64,000 bases of DNA from Halomonas sp. SpR1 (GCF_031010175.1 NZ_JAUAMB010000002.1:124001-188000); one strand, 5' to 3'; numbered from the stretch's first letter, positions 9,127-19,221 are shown. The notes: generated from the letters alone by a model not told the origin. Numbers and translations: made by a program.

Positions 9127-9914
9127 TGACTGTTGCTGATGACATGGCTGATTTCAAGGTGCCTGACTTTACGGTCGTTGTGCCCGCACGCTATGGCTCG
9201 ACCCGGTTACCCGGCAAGCCACTGCTTGAGATTGCCGGGGAGCCGATGGTTGCCCACGTATGGCGTCGCGCCTGCCAGAGCCACGCCAGCCGAGTCGTCG
9301 TGGCGACGGACGATAGCCGCATTCGTGATGCAATGCTGCCTTACGGCGCCGAGGTGATTATGACCCGCGACGATCATCCGTCGGGCACCGATCGTTTAGC
9401 CGAGGTGGCTGATAGATTGGCGTTGGCGGATGATGCGCTGCTGGTGAATGTGCAGGGTGACGAACCGCTGATTCCCCCCGCGCTGATCGACCAGGTGGCG
9501 CTGCGCTTAGCCGACGACCCTGAAGCGTCGATAGCCACGCTCGCAGAGCCTATCAACGACGTGGACACGCTGTTTAATCCCAACGTGGTCAAAGTCGTGC
9601 GCACACTGCAAGGCCGCGCGCTGTATTTCTCACGAGCACCCATCCCCTGGGATCGTGAGCAATTCAAAACACCGCCGACTATGCTGGCCACCGATGCCTG
9701 GCTACGTCATATCGGTCTGTATGCCTACCGCGCCGGTTTTCTAGCCGCCTACCGCGATTGGCCCGCGTCAAGCCTTGAACTGCTCGAACAGCTTGAGCAG
9801 CTTCGTGCGCTGCAGAACGGCCACGTGATTCAGGTGGCACTGGCCTGCGAAGTTAACCCCGCCGGTGTGGATACCGCTGAGGATCTAGCGCGGGTTCGGG
9901 CGCTGCTGGCATAG
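9126..9914 (+). CDS. kdsB: 3-deoxy-manno-octulosonate cytidylyltransferase KdsB
   Basis: Activates KDO with CTP to CMP-KDO for the lipopolysaccharide inner core; cytosolic. The 262-residue product has the nucleotidyltransferase start [17 protein letters not shown] (about residues 17-33), then [29 protein letters not shown] with the metal-binding Asp, and the C-terminal [13 protein letters not shown]. It starts at ATG 9126 in a TAATG overlap with the preceding gene. The N-terminus is about 13 residues longer than in E. coli, so ATG 9144 is a possible alternative. Its last 26 bases, including the stop, are repeated twice more downstream (9886-9963). Confidence 0.95.
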   Translation: MTVADDMADFKVPDFTVVVPARYGSTRLPGKPLLEIAGEPMVAHVWRRACQSHASRVVVATDDSRIRDAMLPYGAEVIMTRDDHPSGTDRLAEVADRLALADDALLVNVQGDEPLIPPALIDQVALRLADDPEASIATLAEPINDVDTLFNPNVVKVVRTLQGRALYFSRAPIPWDREQFKTPPTMLATDAWLRHIGLYAYRAGFLAAYRDWPASSLELLEQLEQLRALQNGHVIQVALACEVNPAGVDTAEDLARVRALLA

Positions 9915-9963
9915 CGCGGGTTCGGGCGCTGCTGGTATAGCGCAGGTTCGGACGCTGCGAGCA
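9886..9963 (+). repeat. Three tandem copies of a 26-bp unit spanning the kdsB stop codon
   Basis: Copies lie at 9886-9911, 9912-9937 and 9938-9963. The first is the last eight codons of kdsB, and the TAG that begins copy 2 is the stop codon. Copy 2 differs from copy 1 at one base and copy 3 has several changes. The pattern points to a local slippage duplication of the gene's 3' end, with the oldest divergence in the outer copy. The copies fill most of the spacer to the next gene and are not coding after the stop. Confidence 0.9.
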
Positions 9964-10015
9964 TAGCCAGTTATTAATGACGAGTGACGCTAAAGAGCTG
10001 TAAAGGAGCGCTACT

Positions 10016-10480
10016 GTGAAAGTGTTATTTGTATGTTTAGGCAATATTTGCCGCTCACCCACCGCGGAGGGTGTCTTTCGTCGTGCTCTTGAGCAAGCGG
10101 GGATGGCCAATCAGGTGGAAGTAGACTCCTGCGGCGTTGGCAGTTGGCATTTGGGCAAAGCGCCGGACGCCCGCGCCCAGCAGGCAGCGCTGCAGCGCGG
10201 TATCGATTTAAGCGGACTGCGTGCCCGCCAGCTTAGCGCGCGCGATTTTACTGAATTCGACTACGTGCTGGGCATGGATCAGGACAATTTACGCGCCATG
10301 CGCGACCTGAAGCCTACCAATAGTAAAGCGCATGTGGGGCTATTTCTGGATTTTGCTGGTACTCCCGGCGGCGAAGTCCCAGATCCTTACTATGGCGGTG
10401 ATGAGGGGTTCGAGAACGTGCTGAATATGATTGAGGCTGCCTCAGAAGGGCTGATTCGACACCTCAAGCGAGCGCTGTAG
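10016..10480 (+). CDS. Low-molecular-weight protein tyrosine phosphatase
   Basis: Cytosolic phosphotyrosine phosphatase of the LMW-PTP family (Wzb/Etp/PtpA-like). The active-site loop CLGNICRS (C-X5-R) lies at residues 7-14 and the general-acid loop PDPYYGG near residue 121, both intact. The length of 154 residues is normal. The start is GTG 10016 after AAGGAG at about 10002. Wzb-type enzymes normally sit beside a Wzc kinase in capsule loci. Here the gene sits between kdsB and murB, as in pseudomonads, and no partner kinase is visible, so its substrate is unknown. Confidence 0.9.
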   Translation: MKVLFVCLGNICRSPTAEGVFRRALEQAGMANQVEVDSCGVGSWHLGKAPDARAQQAALQRGIDLSGLRARQLSARDFTEFDYVLGMDQDNLRAMRDLKPTNSKAHVGLFLDFAGTPGGEVPDPYYGGDEGFENVLNMIEAASEGLIRHLKRAL

Positions 10481-10481
10481 T

Positions 10482-11534
10482 GTGGCTCAGGGTGTGGCTG
10501 CACAAATGAATATGCTCAGCAATGTCGACCTATCCACCGCAAATACGCTTAGGCTCCCCTGTCAGGCAGAGCGCTTCGCGGCGCCCGCTACGTTATCAAC
10601 ACTGCGCGAAACATTAGCCACGGCGCGTCGTCAGGGCTGGCCGGTCACGCTGCTGGGCGGTGGCAGCAATGTTTTACTGCCCAAAACGCTGTCCGGTTTG
10701 GTCGTGTGCCCTGCCTTGAACCAGTGGTGGCTGAGTCAGCATCAAGGGCATGTGCTTGCCCACGTGGGGGCGGGAGTAAACTGGCATAGGTTGGTAATGG
10801 CGACTGCTGCACGCGGCCTGTGGGGGATTGAAAATTTGGCGCTGATCCCTGGCAGTTGTGGCGCTGCACCGGTGCAGAATATTGGTGCCTACGGCGTTGA
10901 GCTGGCCGATACGCTGCAGGCGGTGCAGGTCATGGAGCTTGCCACAGGGCGGATTGAGTGGTTAGACGCCCAGCAGTGCGCTTTTGGTTACCGTGAGAGT
11001 ATTTTTAAAGGGGCATTGGCAGATCGCGTTGTTATCACCCAGGTGGTGTTGCGCTTGTCACGCACGCCAACACCCCGGCTGGGCTATGGCGACCTTGCCA
11101 TACGCTTAGCCGGTTCTTCCACCCCCACACTTTCGCCCACGCCGCTCGCGGTTGCCGAAGCGGTATGTGCCATTAGGCGCGAGAAGTTGCCTGACCCCCA
11201 TGAGCTTGCCAATGCGGGTAGTTTCTTCAAAAACCCCTTGGTGCCTGATGCGCAGGCAGCGCAGTTGTTGCAGCCGTACCCTGCTATGCCCCATTTCCCC
11301 CAGGAGGGCGGGCAAACTAAGCTGGCGGCGGGCTGGTTAATCGACCAGTGCGGCTTGAAAGGGATGCGCGATGGCGCCTTTGGGGTGCACCAGCAACAAG
11401 CGCTGGTTTTGGTGCATTTTGGCGGTGGCGACCGTCAGGGGCTAATGAAAACAGCCGACTATATCGCGGATCAGGTTGAAACACGTTTCGGAGTACGGTT
11501 AGAGCCCGAACCGCGGCTAATTAACCCCAATTAA
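10482..11534 (+). CDS. murB: UDP-N-acetylenolpyruvoylglucosamine reductase MurB
   Basis: FAD-dependent, NADPH-using reductase that forms UDP-MurNAc, the second committed step of peptidoglycan precursor synthesis. Motifs visible: LLGGGSNVLLP for FAD binding, LIPGSCGAAPVQNIGAYGVE, YRESIFKG, and ANAGSFFKNP with the catalytic Ser. The start is uncertain. GTG 10482 lies 1 base after the previous stop and would be translated by coupling. ATG 10506 and ATG 10512 are in frame and give a more usual N-terminus, but none has a clear ribosome binding site. It is the last gene before a bidirectional terminator. Confidence 0.93.
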   Translation: MAQGVAAQMNMLSNVDLSTANTLRLPCQAERFAAPATLSTLRETLATARRQGWPVTLLGGGSNVLLPKTLSGLVVCPALNQWWLSQHQGHVLAHVGAGVNWHRLVMATAARGLWGIENLALIPGSCGAAPVQNIGAYGVELADTLQAVQVMELATGRIEWLDAQQCAFGYRESIFKGALADRVVITQVVLRLSRTPTPRLGYGDLAIRLAGSSTPTLSPTPLAVAEAVCAIRREKLPDPHELANAGSFFKNPLVPDAQAAQLLQPYPAMPHFPQEGGQTKLAAGWLIDQCGLKGMRDGAFGVHQQQALVLVHFGGGDRQGLMKTADYIADQVETRFGVRLEPEPRLINPN

Positions 11535-11562
11535 TTAACCATCTGGTCCTGGCTCTAACGTA

Positions 11563-11588
11563 AAAATCCCCGCCGAAGCGGGGATTTT
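11563..11588. terminator. Bidirectional intrinsic terminator between murB and rne
   Basis: A perfect 11-bp stem (AAAATCCCCGC / GCGGGGATTTT) with the tetraloop CGAA. The A and T runs on the two sides allow it to stop both murB (+) and rne (-) transcripts. Confidence 0.9.
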
Positions 11589-11612
11589 GGTTACTGCAAC
11601 ACGTGGCCGATC

Positions 11613-14600
11613 CTATTCAGATCGGGTGTCTTGCTGCGCCTGTTTGCGTTTCTCGCGCGGGTCGTTGTGGGCCCGGGTGCGACGACGACGCGGTTTGGGT
11701 GCTTCTTCAGTTGCAGCAGCTTCACTTGGTGCTTCGCTGGCGACTGGCTGAGCGTCTGCTTCAGCCGCTTCCGCTGCTCGTACGTCGCTGCTTTTGTCCG
11801 CGCTATTCAGTTCAGCGCTATCTTCTTTAACACTACTGTCTTCCAGGTTCTTCGGCTCATCCGCTTTTTCTGCTGCGTCTTGCTTCGGTTCGCTGCTAGA
11901 GGACGCTTCAGCTGCAGGGGCCGGGGCGGCAGACTCAGCAATGCTTGGCGTTGCTGCTTCTTGACGCGGCTCCTGGGCATTGGTAGATGCTTCGGGCTGA
12001 TGCTCATCGCTGCTTTGCTCTGTGGCGGCATTGCCGAAAGGCGCTGGTGAGGCGGCACTTTCAATGGTTGCCGCTTGATCTACAGCGTTATCCGCAGGCG
12101 GCTCGATGGCTTCAGGCGCTGCTGTTTCGCTAGCAATAGGCTGGCCATCGTTGGTTTTCTCACTTTCAGTCGACTCTGCATTAGACTCGGCTGCTTCTGA
12201 GGTTGCCTGCGATGGTGCTGCCTGCGCATTGGTCGCTGTAGCCTCCGGCTCGCTTGGCTTGGCAACGGCCTCGTTCTGCTCTGCTTGGGAAGCCGCTTTC
12301 GGCTGACGGCGCTGGTGCGTCGATTTACGCGCTTTGGCGTTCTCTGCCGCGGGCTGGTCGGCGGTCGTTGCGTCGTCCGCTTGCTCAGGCTCGGGCTTAG
12401 TCTCTGTCGTAGCCTCAGGTTCGGATCCCGTCTCAGACGTTGGCTTAGCCTCAGGTTCTAACTTAGTCTCAGGTTCTAGCCTAGCCTCGGACTCACCCTT
12501 GGCGCTTGACTCAGGTGCATCGGCTGCCGTCACTTCTGGCTGAGCGGTGTGGGTAGCCGATTTCTCCGATTCCGGGCCAGTCGCTGCCCCCGTAGCAGCT
12601 GCGTTAGTCTCTTCTGTAGCAGAGGCGCCTTCCGGCTCTGGCGTTGCTGCTGGCGCTTCAAGCTGTGCCTCGGCCTGCAGTTTTAGCTGCTCAGCTTCAG
12701 CCTGGGGGTTGATCGCCTTGGTGCGCGTGCGGTTACGCGGATTGTTGCGGGTACGCTTTGGCTTGCCGTCGTCCTGCTTCGCTTCCGGGTTTTTAGCCTC
12801 TGAGCTCTTGGCCGCTTCTTCGCGCTGAGGGTCGCGGTTTTTGTCCCCACTGTTATCGTGACGAGACTCTTCCTGGGCTGCACTTTTGCCACTGTTGCTC
12901 TCTTTAGAGCTGTCTTTGGAAGAGCCGCCAGCCTTGGCCTCTTTGCGAGGTGCCTTGTTAGCTGCTTCTTGACCGTTCGCATCCTCCTGCTGGGGGTGGC
13001 GACGGCGATTGCGGGTGCGGCTAGGGCCGCTGCGCTTATCGCTATTATCGTCACTGACAGGGCGCGGCGTGCTGCTGCGCTGCTCGGTTTTTTGCTCAGC
13101 TTTTTGTTCAGCCTTTGGCTCAGGGCGGGAACTGCTATCGCTGCGCGACTCGCTACGATTAGTGTTGTCGCCGCGTTCACCCCGCGATGACTTCTGCCGC
13201 GTTTCACTGCTGCGCTGATTGGTTCTACGCTCACTCGGCTTGCGTGGTGCTGGGGTTTCAGCCTTGGGTTCTGGCGTGGCTTCAGCACTGCTTTCGTCGT
13301 TGCCTAGCAATTTGGCAAAACCACGGATAAAACGGCCGATAACACTAGGTTGCTCGCTGGACGCAGGGGCTACTTTTGCTGCAGGGGGTTGGACAGCAGC
13401 AGGCTCCTTCTCTTCAGTCTGCAGCGATGCCGGTGCGGGAGCATTATGCGTGACACTCTTAACGGCGGCTTCGGCGCGAAGTGCGGGCGGCACAAAGCTA
13501 TGTGCCGGTTCTTTGCCTACTTCGGTATCAGTGGAGAGCTCAAAGCTCGATAGGCTTTGGGTGTCGTCCTCGTCCAGATGATCGTCGCGCAGGCGTTGTA
13601 CGTCGTAGTGGGGCGTATCCATGTCAGGATTGGGTAGCAGCACGACGCGTACATTCTGACGAGACTCAAGATCAGCCAGCACGCTGCGTTTTTCGTTTAG
13701 CAGGTAAGTGGCCACCGGTACCGGCAGAATGGCGCGAATCTGGGCGCTATTCTCTTTCATGGCCTCTTCTTCAATCAGGCGCATGATAGAGAGCGACAGC
13801 GAACGCACATCGCGAATGGTGCCCTGACCATTACAGCGTGGGCAGACTACGCCACTGGTTTCACCCAGGGAGGGACGTAGACGCTGACGGGACATCTCCA
13901 TCAGACCGAAGCGGGAAATACGGCCAATCTGTACCCGTGCGCGGTCTAATTTGAGAGCGTCGCGCATGCGGTTTTCAACTTCACGCTGGTTGCGCGCTGG
14001 CCCCATGTCGATAAAGTCGATGACCACTAGGCCGCCGATATCACGCAGGCGCAGCTGACGGGCAATCTCATCGGCAGCTTCAGAGTTGGTCTGCAGGGCG
14101 GTCTCTTCGATATCACTGCCGCGGGTGGCGCGGGCGGAGTTGATATCGATGGAGACCAGTGCCTCGGTGTGATCGATCACAATCGAGCCGCCAGAAGGCA
14201 GCTTCACTTCGCGCTGATAGGCGGTTTCGATTTGCGATTCAATCTGGAAGCGCGAGAACAGCGGCACTTCGTCCGCGTAGAGTTTGATCTTCTGCTGGTA
14301 CGAGGGCATCACCTGGCGAATAAAGCCCAGTGCCTCGGCGTGAATCTCGGGGCTGTCGATCAGCACCTCGCCGATGTCCTGGCGCAAATAGTCGCGCATG
14401 GCACGAATAATGACGTTGGATTCACGGTAGATCAAAAACGGGGCAGGGCGCTTGGCGGCCTCGGTGGTAATCGATTCCCACACCTGAACCAGGTAATCCA
14501 GATCCCACTGCAGCTCTTCCGGGTTACGACCGATGCCCGCGGTGCGCACGATCAGACCCATTTTATCCGGCACGGTGAGCTGGCCCATGGCATCTTTGAG

Positions 14601-15044
14601 CTGGCTGCGCTCGTCGCCTTCAATACGCCGTGAAATGCCACCCGCACGGGGGTTATTGGGCATCAGCACCAAGAAGCGCCCCGCGAGGCTAACAAAGGTG
14701 GTTAGCGCGGCGCCCTTATTGCCACGCTCCTCTTTGTCGACCTGGACGATGACCTCTTGGCCCTCTTTAAGTACCTCTTTAATGCTCGGACGTCCGGAAA
14801 CGTCTTTGACGAAGTACTCGCGAGAGATCTCTTTGAGTGGCAGAAAACCGTGACGATCGGCGCCGTAGTCGACAAAGGCGGCTTCCAGGGAGGGCTCTAC
14901 ACGGGTGATTTTACCGCGGTAGATGTTGGCTTTTTTCTGTTCTCTTGCGCCGGATTCGATATCTAAATCGTAAAGGCGCTGTCCATCAACTAAAGCGACA
15001 CGCAGCTCTTCGGGCTGGGTCGCATTAATAAGCATCCGTTTCAT
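11613..15044 (-). CDS. rne: Ribonuclease E
   Basis: Essential endoribonuclease for rRNA/tRNA processing and mRNA decay, and scaffold of the degradosome, bound to the inner membrane. Start ATG 15044 gives the invariant beginning [21 protein letters not shown] longer frame upstream to 15152 is not needed. S1 domain about 35-120; catalytic DNase I-like region with SIDINSAR and VIDFIDM (the two metal-binding Asp); Zn-link [10 protein letters not shown] near 404. The remaining roughly 600 residues are low-complexity, rich in Glu/Pro/Ala/Ser with Arg-rich patches and local repeats ([12 protein letters not shown]), ending [17 protein letters not shown]. That is the unstructured scaffold half and is where RhlB-type helicases dock; an rhlB gene lies at 53865. 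Total 1143 residues, slightly longer than E. coli. Confidence 0.96.
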   Translation of the reverse strand: MKRMLINATQPEELRVALVDGQRLYDLDIESGAREQKKANIYRGKITRVEPSLEAAFVDYGADRHGFLPLKEISREYFVKDVSGRPSIKEVLKEGQEVIVQVDKEERGNKGAALTTFVSLAGRFLVLMPNNPRAGGISRRIEGDERSQLKDAMGQLTVPDKMGLIVRTAGIGRNPEELQWDLDYLVQVWESITTEAAKRPAPFLIYRESNVIIRAMRDYLRQDIGEVLIDSPEIHAEALGFIRQVMPSYQQKIKLYADEVPLFSRFQIESQIETAYQREVKLPSGGSIVIDHTEALVSIDINSARATRGSDIEETALQTNSEAADEIARQLRLRDIGGLVVIDFIDMGPARNQREVENRMRDALKLDRARVQIGRISRFGLMEMSRQRLRPSLGETSGVVCPRCNGQGTIRDVRSLSLSIMRLIEEEAMKENSAQIRAILPVPVATYLLNEKRSVLADLESRQNVRVVLLPNPDMDTPHYDVQRLRDDHLDEDDTQSLSSFELSTDTEVGKEPAHSFVPPALRAEAAVKSVTHNAPAPASLQTEEKEPAAVQPPAAKVAPASSEQPSVIGRFIRGFAKLLGNDESSAEATPEPKAETPAPRKPSERRTNQRSSETRQKSSRGERGDNTNRSESRSDSSSRPEPKAEQKAEQKTEQRSSTPRPVSDDNSDKRSGPSRTRNRRRHPQQEDANGQEAANKAPRKEAKAGGSSKDSSKESNSGKSAAQEESRHDNSGDKNRDPQREEAAKSSEAKNPEAKQDDGKPKRTRNNPRNRTRTKAINPQAEAEQLKLQAEAQLEAPAATPEPEGASATEETNAAATGAATGPESEKSATHTAQPEVTAADAPESSAKGESEARLEPETKLEPEAKPTSETGSEPEATTETKPEPEQADDATTADQPAAENAKARKSTHQRRQPKAASQAEQNEAVAKPSEPEATATNAQAAPSQATSEAAESNAESTESEKTNDGQPIASETAAPEAIEPPADNAVDQAATIESAASPAPFGNAATEQSSDEHQPEASTNAQEPRQEAATPSIAESAAPAPAAEASSSSEPKQDAAEKADEPKNLEDSSVKEDSAELNSADKSSDVRAAEAAEADAQPVASEAPSEAAATEEAPKPRRRRTRAHNDPREKRKQAQQDTRSE

Positions 15045-15763
15045 AGTGTCTCGCATAGCGTTGCGTACCGGCGAACGGCCTATGGTGTGACGTAGGCGAA
15101 CCGCTGGGTGCTGCGTGCTTGTGCTCGGCGCATTGCTATGCTGACGCGTCAAGCCGGGAGGGCGTCATCGCCGACCCGGCCAATAGGGCGTTGAGTACGT
15201 GGCGGAGGCAGGACGTGTTCCGGTGGCTCTGTCACGTCCATCCGGCCCTGCTGACACCGCCAACACCTGGCATTCATCGATTCACCAACGCCGGCCACCG
15301 GCACAGCGTTGAACTTTTCACCCGGAGTCAGCCAGCGCCTTGTGACGAGTAAGGAGGGGCTGCTCAGGGCGTGGCGTTGTTTAGTTACTGCCTGCCGTTG
15401 AGGGCTAGGCTTACTTTCATCTGCCGGCATAAAACGGGCGGCAGCGTTACTGCATTTTTAAGATCAATTTTTAATACTGGAAAACGGCCAATGCGTACAC
15501 TGGTGCCGTTTTGTGTTCAGGCCTGCGTGTTAGTCGGGCAGGCGCATTAACCAAGCTCAGCGGTGATGCTCTTTGCTAACAAATTTAATCAATTAGCTAT
15601 CATTCAGCTAGTCACTAGCGCTAGACAAGGAAGCTTTTTGCGCTTAGCTGGTGAACAACTTGGAATATAACAGTAAAGACAACGACCAGCAATTGACGCA
15701 ATGCCCTTTGGTCTACGTTAGAATGCCGTTTTTAGCGTCATAGCAGAGCAGGAGTAAGCGGTA
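15045..15763. promoter_or_regulatory. Long rne leader and divergent rne/rluC promoter region
   Basis: About 720 bases without a supported gene. The part next to rne is presumably its 5' untranslated leader, which in E. coli folds into stem-loops and lets RNase E control its own mRNA. Two inverted repeats stand out: AAAACGGC...GCCGTTTT at 15481-15512 (8-bp arms, 16-base loop) and GCCTGC...GCAGGC at 15521-15543. The stretch 15560-15720 is AT-richer and is the likely site of both promoters, but no -35/-10 pair with good spacing is convincing. Short frames here have no recognisable product. Confidence 0.5.
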
Positions 15764-16705
15764 ATGTCCGAAGGGCGTGAAGTGCAGTGGGTGGATATCG
15801 CCCCGGAGCAAGCAGGGCAGCGAATTGATAATTTTCTCATGACGCGTCTTAAGGGTGCGCCACGCGCGCTTATCTATCGCATCGTGCGTAAAGGGGAAGT
15901 GCGCGTTAACAAAAAGCGCGTAAAGGTCGATTACCGCTTGCAGGCGGGCGATTTAGTCCGCGTTCCGCCGCTACGCTTGGCACCTCGCGAAGCCGTTAAG
16001 GAAGTCAGCGATAATTTGCGCGACCTGTTGGTCGGTAGTGTCATTATGGAGGGCCCAGACTGGATGGTGCTTAACAAGCCCTCTGGTTTGGCTGTGCATG
16101 GCGGCAGCGGGGTTAAAATTGGGCTTATAGAAGCGCTGCGTCAAGTGCGCGATGATCTGAGCTTTCTGGAACTGGTTCACCGCTTGGATCGGGATACGTC
16201 AGGCTGTTTACTGCTGGCCAAATCTCGCGATGCATTGGTGACCCTTAATGAGTCGCTGAAAAAACACGGCATGGATAAGCGCTATCTGGCGCTGGTTAGC
16301 GGGCGTTGGCCGGCGCGTAAAACCTATGAAAGTGCGCGTTTGGATCGCTTTGATGCGGGCAATGGTGAACGTCGGGTAAGGGTAGATCCTAATGGTAAAG
16401 TGTCGCGTACCCATTTTTCGGTGGTCGAAACCTTCGAAAAAGTAACCCTGATAGAGGCTGAGCCGGTCACCGGGCGAACTCATCAAATTCGCGTTCATGC
16501 TGCCCATGCGGGTCACGCGCTGCTAGGCGACGACAAATATGCTACCCGGGAAAGCGGTCTGCTCACCAAGCAGTTGGGGCTGGGGCGTCTGTTTCTGCAT
16601 GCGCGGGCGTTGACCTTTCCTGAGCCCACCAATGGCCGCCCGGTAACCGTTAAAGCGCCGTTGCCAGAAGCCTTGGAAGAAGCGCTGAAACGGGCCCGCC
16701 AATAA
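15764..16705 (+). CDS. rluC: 23S rRNA pseudouridine synthase RluC
   Basis: Converts uridines 955, 2504 and 2580 of 23S rRNA (E. coli numbering) to pseudouridine. The 313-residue product has an N-terminal S4 RNA-binding domain (about residues 15-75, with IVRKGEVRVNKKRVK) and the RluA-family catalytic domain with VHRLDRDTSGCLLLAKS, where the Asp is catalytic, then GRTHQIRVHAAHAGHALLGD. A start at ATG 15764 follows AGGAG. Divergent placement from rne is the same as in E. coli and supports RluC over RluD, which lies elsewhere and has other neighbours. Confidence 0.95.
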   Translation: MSEGREVQWVDIAPEQAGQRIDNFLMTRLKGAPRALIYRIVRKGEVRVNKKRVKVDYRLQAGDLVRVPPLRLAPREAVKEVSDNLRDLLVGSVIMEGPDWMVLNKPSGLAVHGGSGVKIGLIEALRQVRDDLSFLELVHRLDRDTSGCLLLAKSRDALVTLNESLKKHGMDKRYLALVSGRWPARKTYESARLDRFDAGNGERRVRVDPNGKVSRTHFSVVETFEKVTLIEAEPVTGRTHQIRVHAAHAGHALLGDDKYATRESGLLTKQLGLGRLFLHARALTFPEPTNGRPVTVKAPLPEALEEALKRARQ

Positions 16706-16744
16706 CCTGCCTTGCACTAATTTGCCTTTTGCCAAGGAGCTGTC

Positions 16745-17389
16745 ATGCAGTACGAGTTAATTATATTTGATTGGGATGGCACCTTGATGGACTCGGTGCC
16801 GCGCATCGTCTCCTGCATGCAGGCGGCCGCTCTTGAGGCCGAGTGGGGCTCGCTTTCAGCGGCAGAAGTTGAAGATATCATTGGCTTGGGACTACCCGAG
16901 GCAATTGCCAAACTCTGCCCGGGGATCCTGCCTGCCCAGGCTGAGCGGCTTCGTGAGCGTTACGCGCACCACTTTGTGCAGGCTGACGCCACACCGATGG
17001 CTTTTTTTGGCGGCGTAGAAGCGCAAATTGCGCGTTTGCGCGGGCGTGAGCGGCAGCGTTTAGCGGTGGCGACAGGCAAAAGCCGCCGTGGTTTGGATCG
17101 TATTTTTGCAGAGACTGGCAGTGGCGCCTGGTTTCATGCCAGCCGTACTGCGGATGAAACCCGCTCAAAGCCGCACCCGCAGATGCTTTCTGAACTGTTA
17201 ACAGAGCTTGAAGTGCCAGTAGAGCGGGCGGTGATGGTCGGCGATACCGAGTACGACCTTGAAATGGCCCGTGCAATCGGTATGGATCGTGTGGGAGTCA
17301 GTTACGGGGTTCACGCGCCGGAACGGTTGGCATTGAGCCGCCCCAAGTGGATTGCCCACAGCATCGACGAGCTTTTTGATCTGTTATAA
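16745..17389 (+). CDS. HAD-IA family phosphatase (phosphoglycolate phosphatase-like)
   Basis: A 214-residue cytosolic HAD hydrolase. Motif I FDWDGTLMDS (nucleophile and second Asp) is at residues 8-17, motif II VATGKSRRG near 103, motif III Lys in TRSKPHPQML and motif IV VGDTEYDLEMARAIG near 163. The alpha-helical cap between motifs I and II is typical of the Gph/PGP subfamily. A strong AAGGAG precedes ATG 16745. It sits between rluC and sppA in the same direction, as in pseudomonads. The exact substrate cannot be read from sequence. Confidence 0.9.
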   Translation: MQYELIIFDWDGTLMDSVPRIVSCMQAAALEAEWGSLSAAEVEDIIGLGLPEAIAKLCPGILPAQAERLRERYAHHFVQADATPMAFFGGVEAQIARLRGRERQRLAVATGKSRRGLDRIFAETGSGAWFHASRTADETRSKPHPQMLSELLTELEVPVERAVMVGDTEYDLEMARAIGMDRVGVSYGVHAPERLALSRPKWIAHSIDELFDLL

Positions 17390-17398
17390 GGATATTTT

Positions 17399-18547
17399 AT
17401 GAGTGACGACCCGACCCGCGACGACGGTATAGACGACGGACACGACAACCCGGCCAATGGCTCCCGCCGCACCGGCTCTGTTAATAGTGGCCCGTCCAAC
17501 GAGTTAAAAGAGGATCCATGGACTGGCGGGCCAGAGGTTCCGCCTGGTAAAGGGGCGAAGCAAGCATCTGGGGCACCAGGCGACGATGCTGAAACCCTAC
17601 GCGAACGTCAGCGACTCGCACAGTTGGAAATGATGGATCACTGGATAGGCGGTGTTTTAGCCGAGCAGCGGCGTACCCGTCGCTGGAAACTGTTTTTCCG
17701 TCTGATGTTTCTCGCTGTGGTATTGGCTGCACTGTCTGCCGCCGTTTATAGCTTTTACTGGGATTCGCCTAGCGTCACCGCGCCCACGCAACGCCACTTG
17801 GGCATTGTTGAGGTTAATGGGGTGATTGCTAGTGATTCGCCCGCCAATGCAGAGCGCATCATCCAAGGGTTAAATCGCGCCTGGGAGGCGGAAAGCGCTG
17901 CTGTGGTGGTGCTGCACATTAATAGCCCCGGCGGGAGCCCTGTGCAGTCTCAGCGTATCTATGCGGAAATCATGCGCCTGCGCGAGGAGGGTGACAAACC
18001 GATTATCGCGGTGATTGAGGATATCGGTGCCAGTGGGGCTTATTACATTGCCGCCGCGGCAGATGAGATTGTTGCGTCGCCGGTGAGCCTGGTGGGTTCT
18101 ATTGGTGTGATCTATGCAGGCTTTGGCTTTGAAGAGGCGATAGAGCGTATTGGTGTTGAGCGCCGAGTGCTCACTGCAGGGGAGAATAAAGCCTTTTTAG
18201 ACCCCTTCCAGCCCCTGGATGATGATGCAGAAGCGTTTTGGCAGGGGGTGCTGAGCCAAACCCATCGCCAGTTTATCGATGATGTCCGCGCGGGCCGCGG
18301 TGAAAGACTCAGCGATAGCTCGGACATTTTTTCCGGCTTGATCTGGGGCGGTGAGCAGAGCATCGAGCTTGGGCTGGTCGATCAGTTGGGTAACCTCGAG
18401 CAGCTGTCGCGCGAGCGGGTGGGTAACACCGACTGGGTGGACTACACACCGAGCCTCGATCCCTTCGAGCGCTTTACGCGGCGTTTTACCCAGGTTGCTG
18501 CTGAGGCGCTAGGCATTAAAGCGCCTAACACCCCGCTGCGTTTCTAA
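17399..18547 (+). CDS. sppA: Signal peptide peptidase SppA-type S49 serine protease
   Basis: Membrane-anchored periplasmic protease that degrades cleaved signal peptides. The 382-residue product is the short, single-domain form rather than the about 618-residue E. coli form. It has a charged cytoplasmic N-terminus of about 95 residues, one membrane segment (FFRLMFLAVVLAALSAAVYS, about 99-118), then the S49 domain with LHINSPGGSPVQSQRIYAEI, DIGASGAYYIAAAADEI with the catalytic Ser, and VGSIGVIY. The catalytic Lys should come from a partner subunit or a nearby region. ATG 17399 follows AAGG and lies 9 bases after the HAD gene, so the two are probably cotranscribed. Confidence 0.92.
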   Translation: MSDDPTRDDGIDDGHDNPANGSRRTGSVNSGPSNELKEDPWTGGPEVPPGKGAKQASGAPGDDAETLRERQRLAQLEMMDHWIGGVLAEQRRTRRWKLFFRLMFLAVVLAALSAAVYSFYWDSPSVTAPTQRHLGIVEVNGVIASDSPANAERIIQGLNRAWEAESAAVVVLHINSPGGSPVQSQRIYAEIMRLREEGDKPIIAVIEDIGASGAYYIAAAADEIVASPVSLVGSIGVIYAGFGFEEAIERIGVERRVLTAGENKAFLDPFQPLDDDAEAFWQGVLSQTHRQFIDDVRAGRGERLSDSSDIFSGLIWGGEQSIELGLVDQLGNLEQLSRERVGNTDWVDYTPSLDPFERFTRRFTQVAAEALGIKAPNTPLRF

Positions 18548-18576
18548 GCGCCAATCCTCGTCGTGAGGGCTGTTGA

Positions 18577-19221
18577 TTAGCGCTCTACTGAATAGGGCTC
18601 GCCAAGCGGATCCAGGCCCGCTTGGCGCAGCATGTCGCAGAGCGCGATCAGCGGTAGTCCAATCAGCGCATTGGGGTCACGGCCTTCGAGTTTTTCAAAC
18701 AGGGCAATGCCGAGGCCTTCCATGCGAAAACTGCCTGCGCTATCCAGTGGCTGCTCTTTGGCGACATAGTTTTTGATCTCTTGGGTGCTAAGAGTGCGAA
18801 ACACCACCTCGAAAGGCTCAATATGAACCTGATGGCGCTGGTGGCGAGTATCCAGTAGCGCTAAACCGGTTAAAAAGGTGACGCGCTGACCAGAGAAGAG
18901 AGCAAGGTTGGCGCAAGCTTTCTCCGCTGTGTGCGGTTTGCCAAGAATGTCGCCTTCAAATACCGCCACCTGATCAGAGCCTATAACGTAGTGGTGGGGG
19001 AAGTGGGCTGCCACGGCGTTGGCTTTGCTGAGCGCCAGGCGATGCACCAGAGCTTGAGGTGTTTCACCGGGGTGAGGTGTTTCATCAATGTCGGGTGAGT
19101 GGCACAAGTAGGGGAGTTGCAGGCGATTCAGGAGCTCACGCCGCCAGCGTGAGCTTGAGGCTAGTACCAGTCTCGTCGTTGATGATTGGGTTGAAGGCTC
19201 GGTCATGGAAGATGGGGGCAA
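18577..19221 (-). CDS. maf: Maf-like nucleotide pyrophosphatase (YceF subfamily)
   Basis: Maf/HAM1-fold nucleotide pyrophosphatase; the YceF branch hydrolyses 7-methyl-GTP and related modified nucleotides. Visible motifs: LVLASSSRWRRELLNRL (substrate binding, near the N-terminus), DIDETPHPGE, VIGSDQVAVFEG with the catalytic Asp, and LDSAGSFRMEGLG, ending with the Asn/Gly-rich GRDPNALIGLPL. TTG 19221 is chosen because AGGAG lies 7 bases upstream. ATG 19206 in frame has no ribosome binding site. It is convergent with sppA and divergent from yceD, as is common for yceF/yceD. Confidence 0.9.
   Translation of the reverse strand: MPPSSMTEPSTQSSTTRLVLASSSRWRRELLNRLQLPYLCHSPDIDETPHPGETPQALVHRLALSKANAVAAHFPHHYVIGSDQVAVFEGDILGKPHTAEKACANLALFSGQRVTFLTGLALLDTRHQRHQVHIEPFEVVFRTLSTQEIKNYVAKEQPLDSAGSFRMEGLGIALFEKLEGRDPNALIGLPLIALCDMLRQAGLDPLGEPYSVER

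Noticed and set aside
11631-13786. Many open frames opposite the C-terminal half of rne
   Set aside because: They are shadows of a low-complexity, GC-biased coding strand; the products are repetitive Ser/Ala/Leu-rich strings without ribosome binding sites or domains.
15149-15430. A 93-codon frame in the rne leader (- strand)
   Set aside because: No ribosome binding site or family resemblance, and it lies where a leader RNA is expected.
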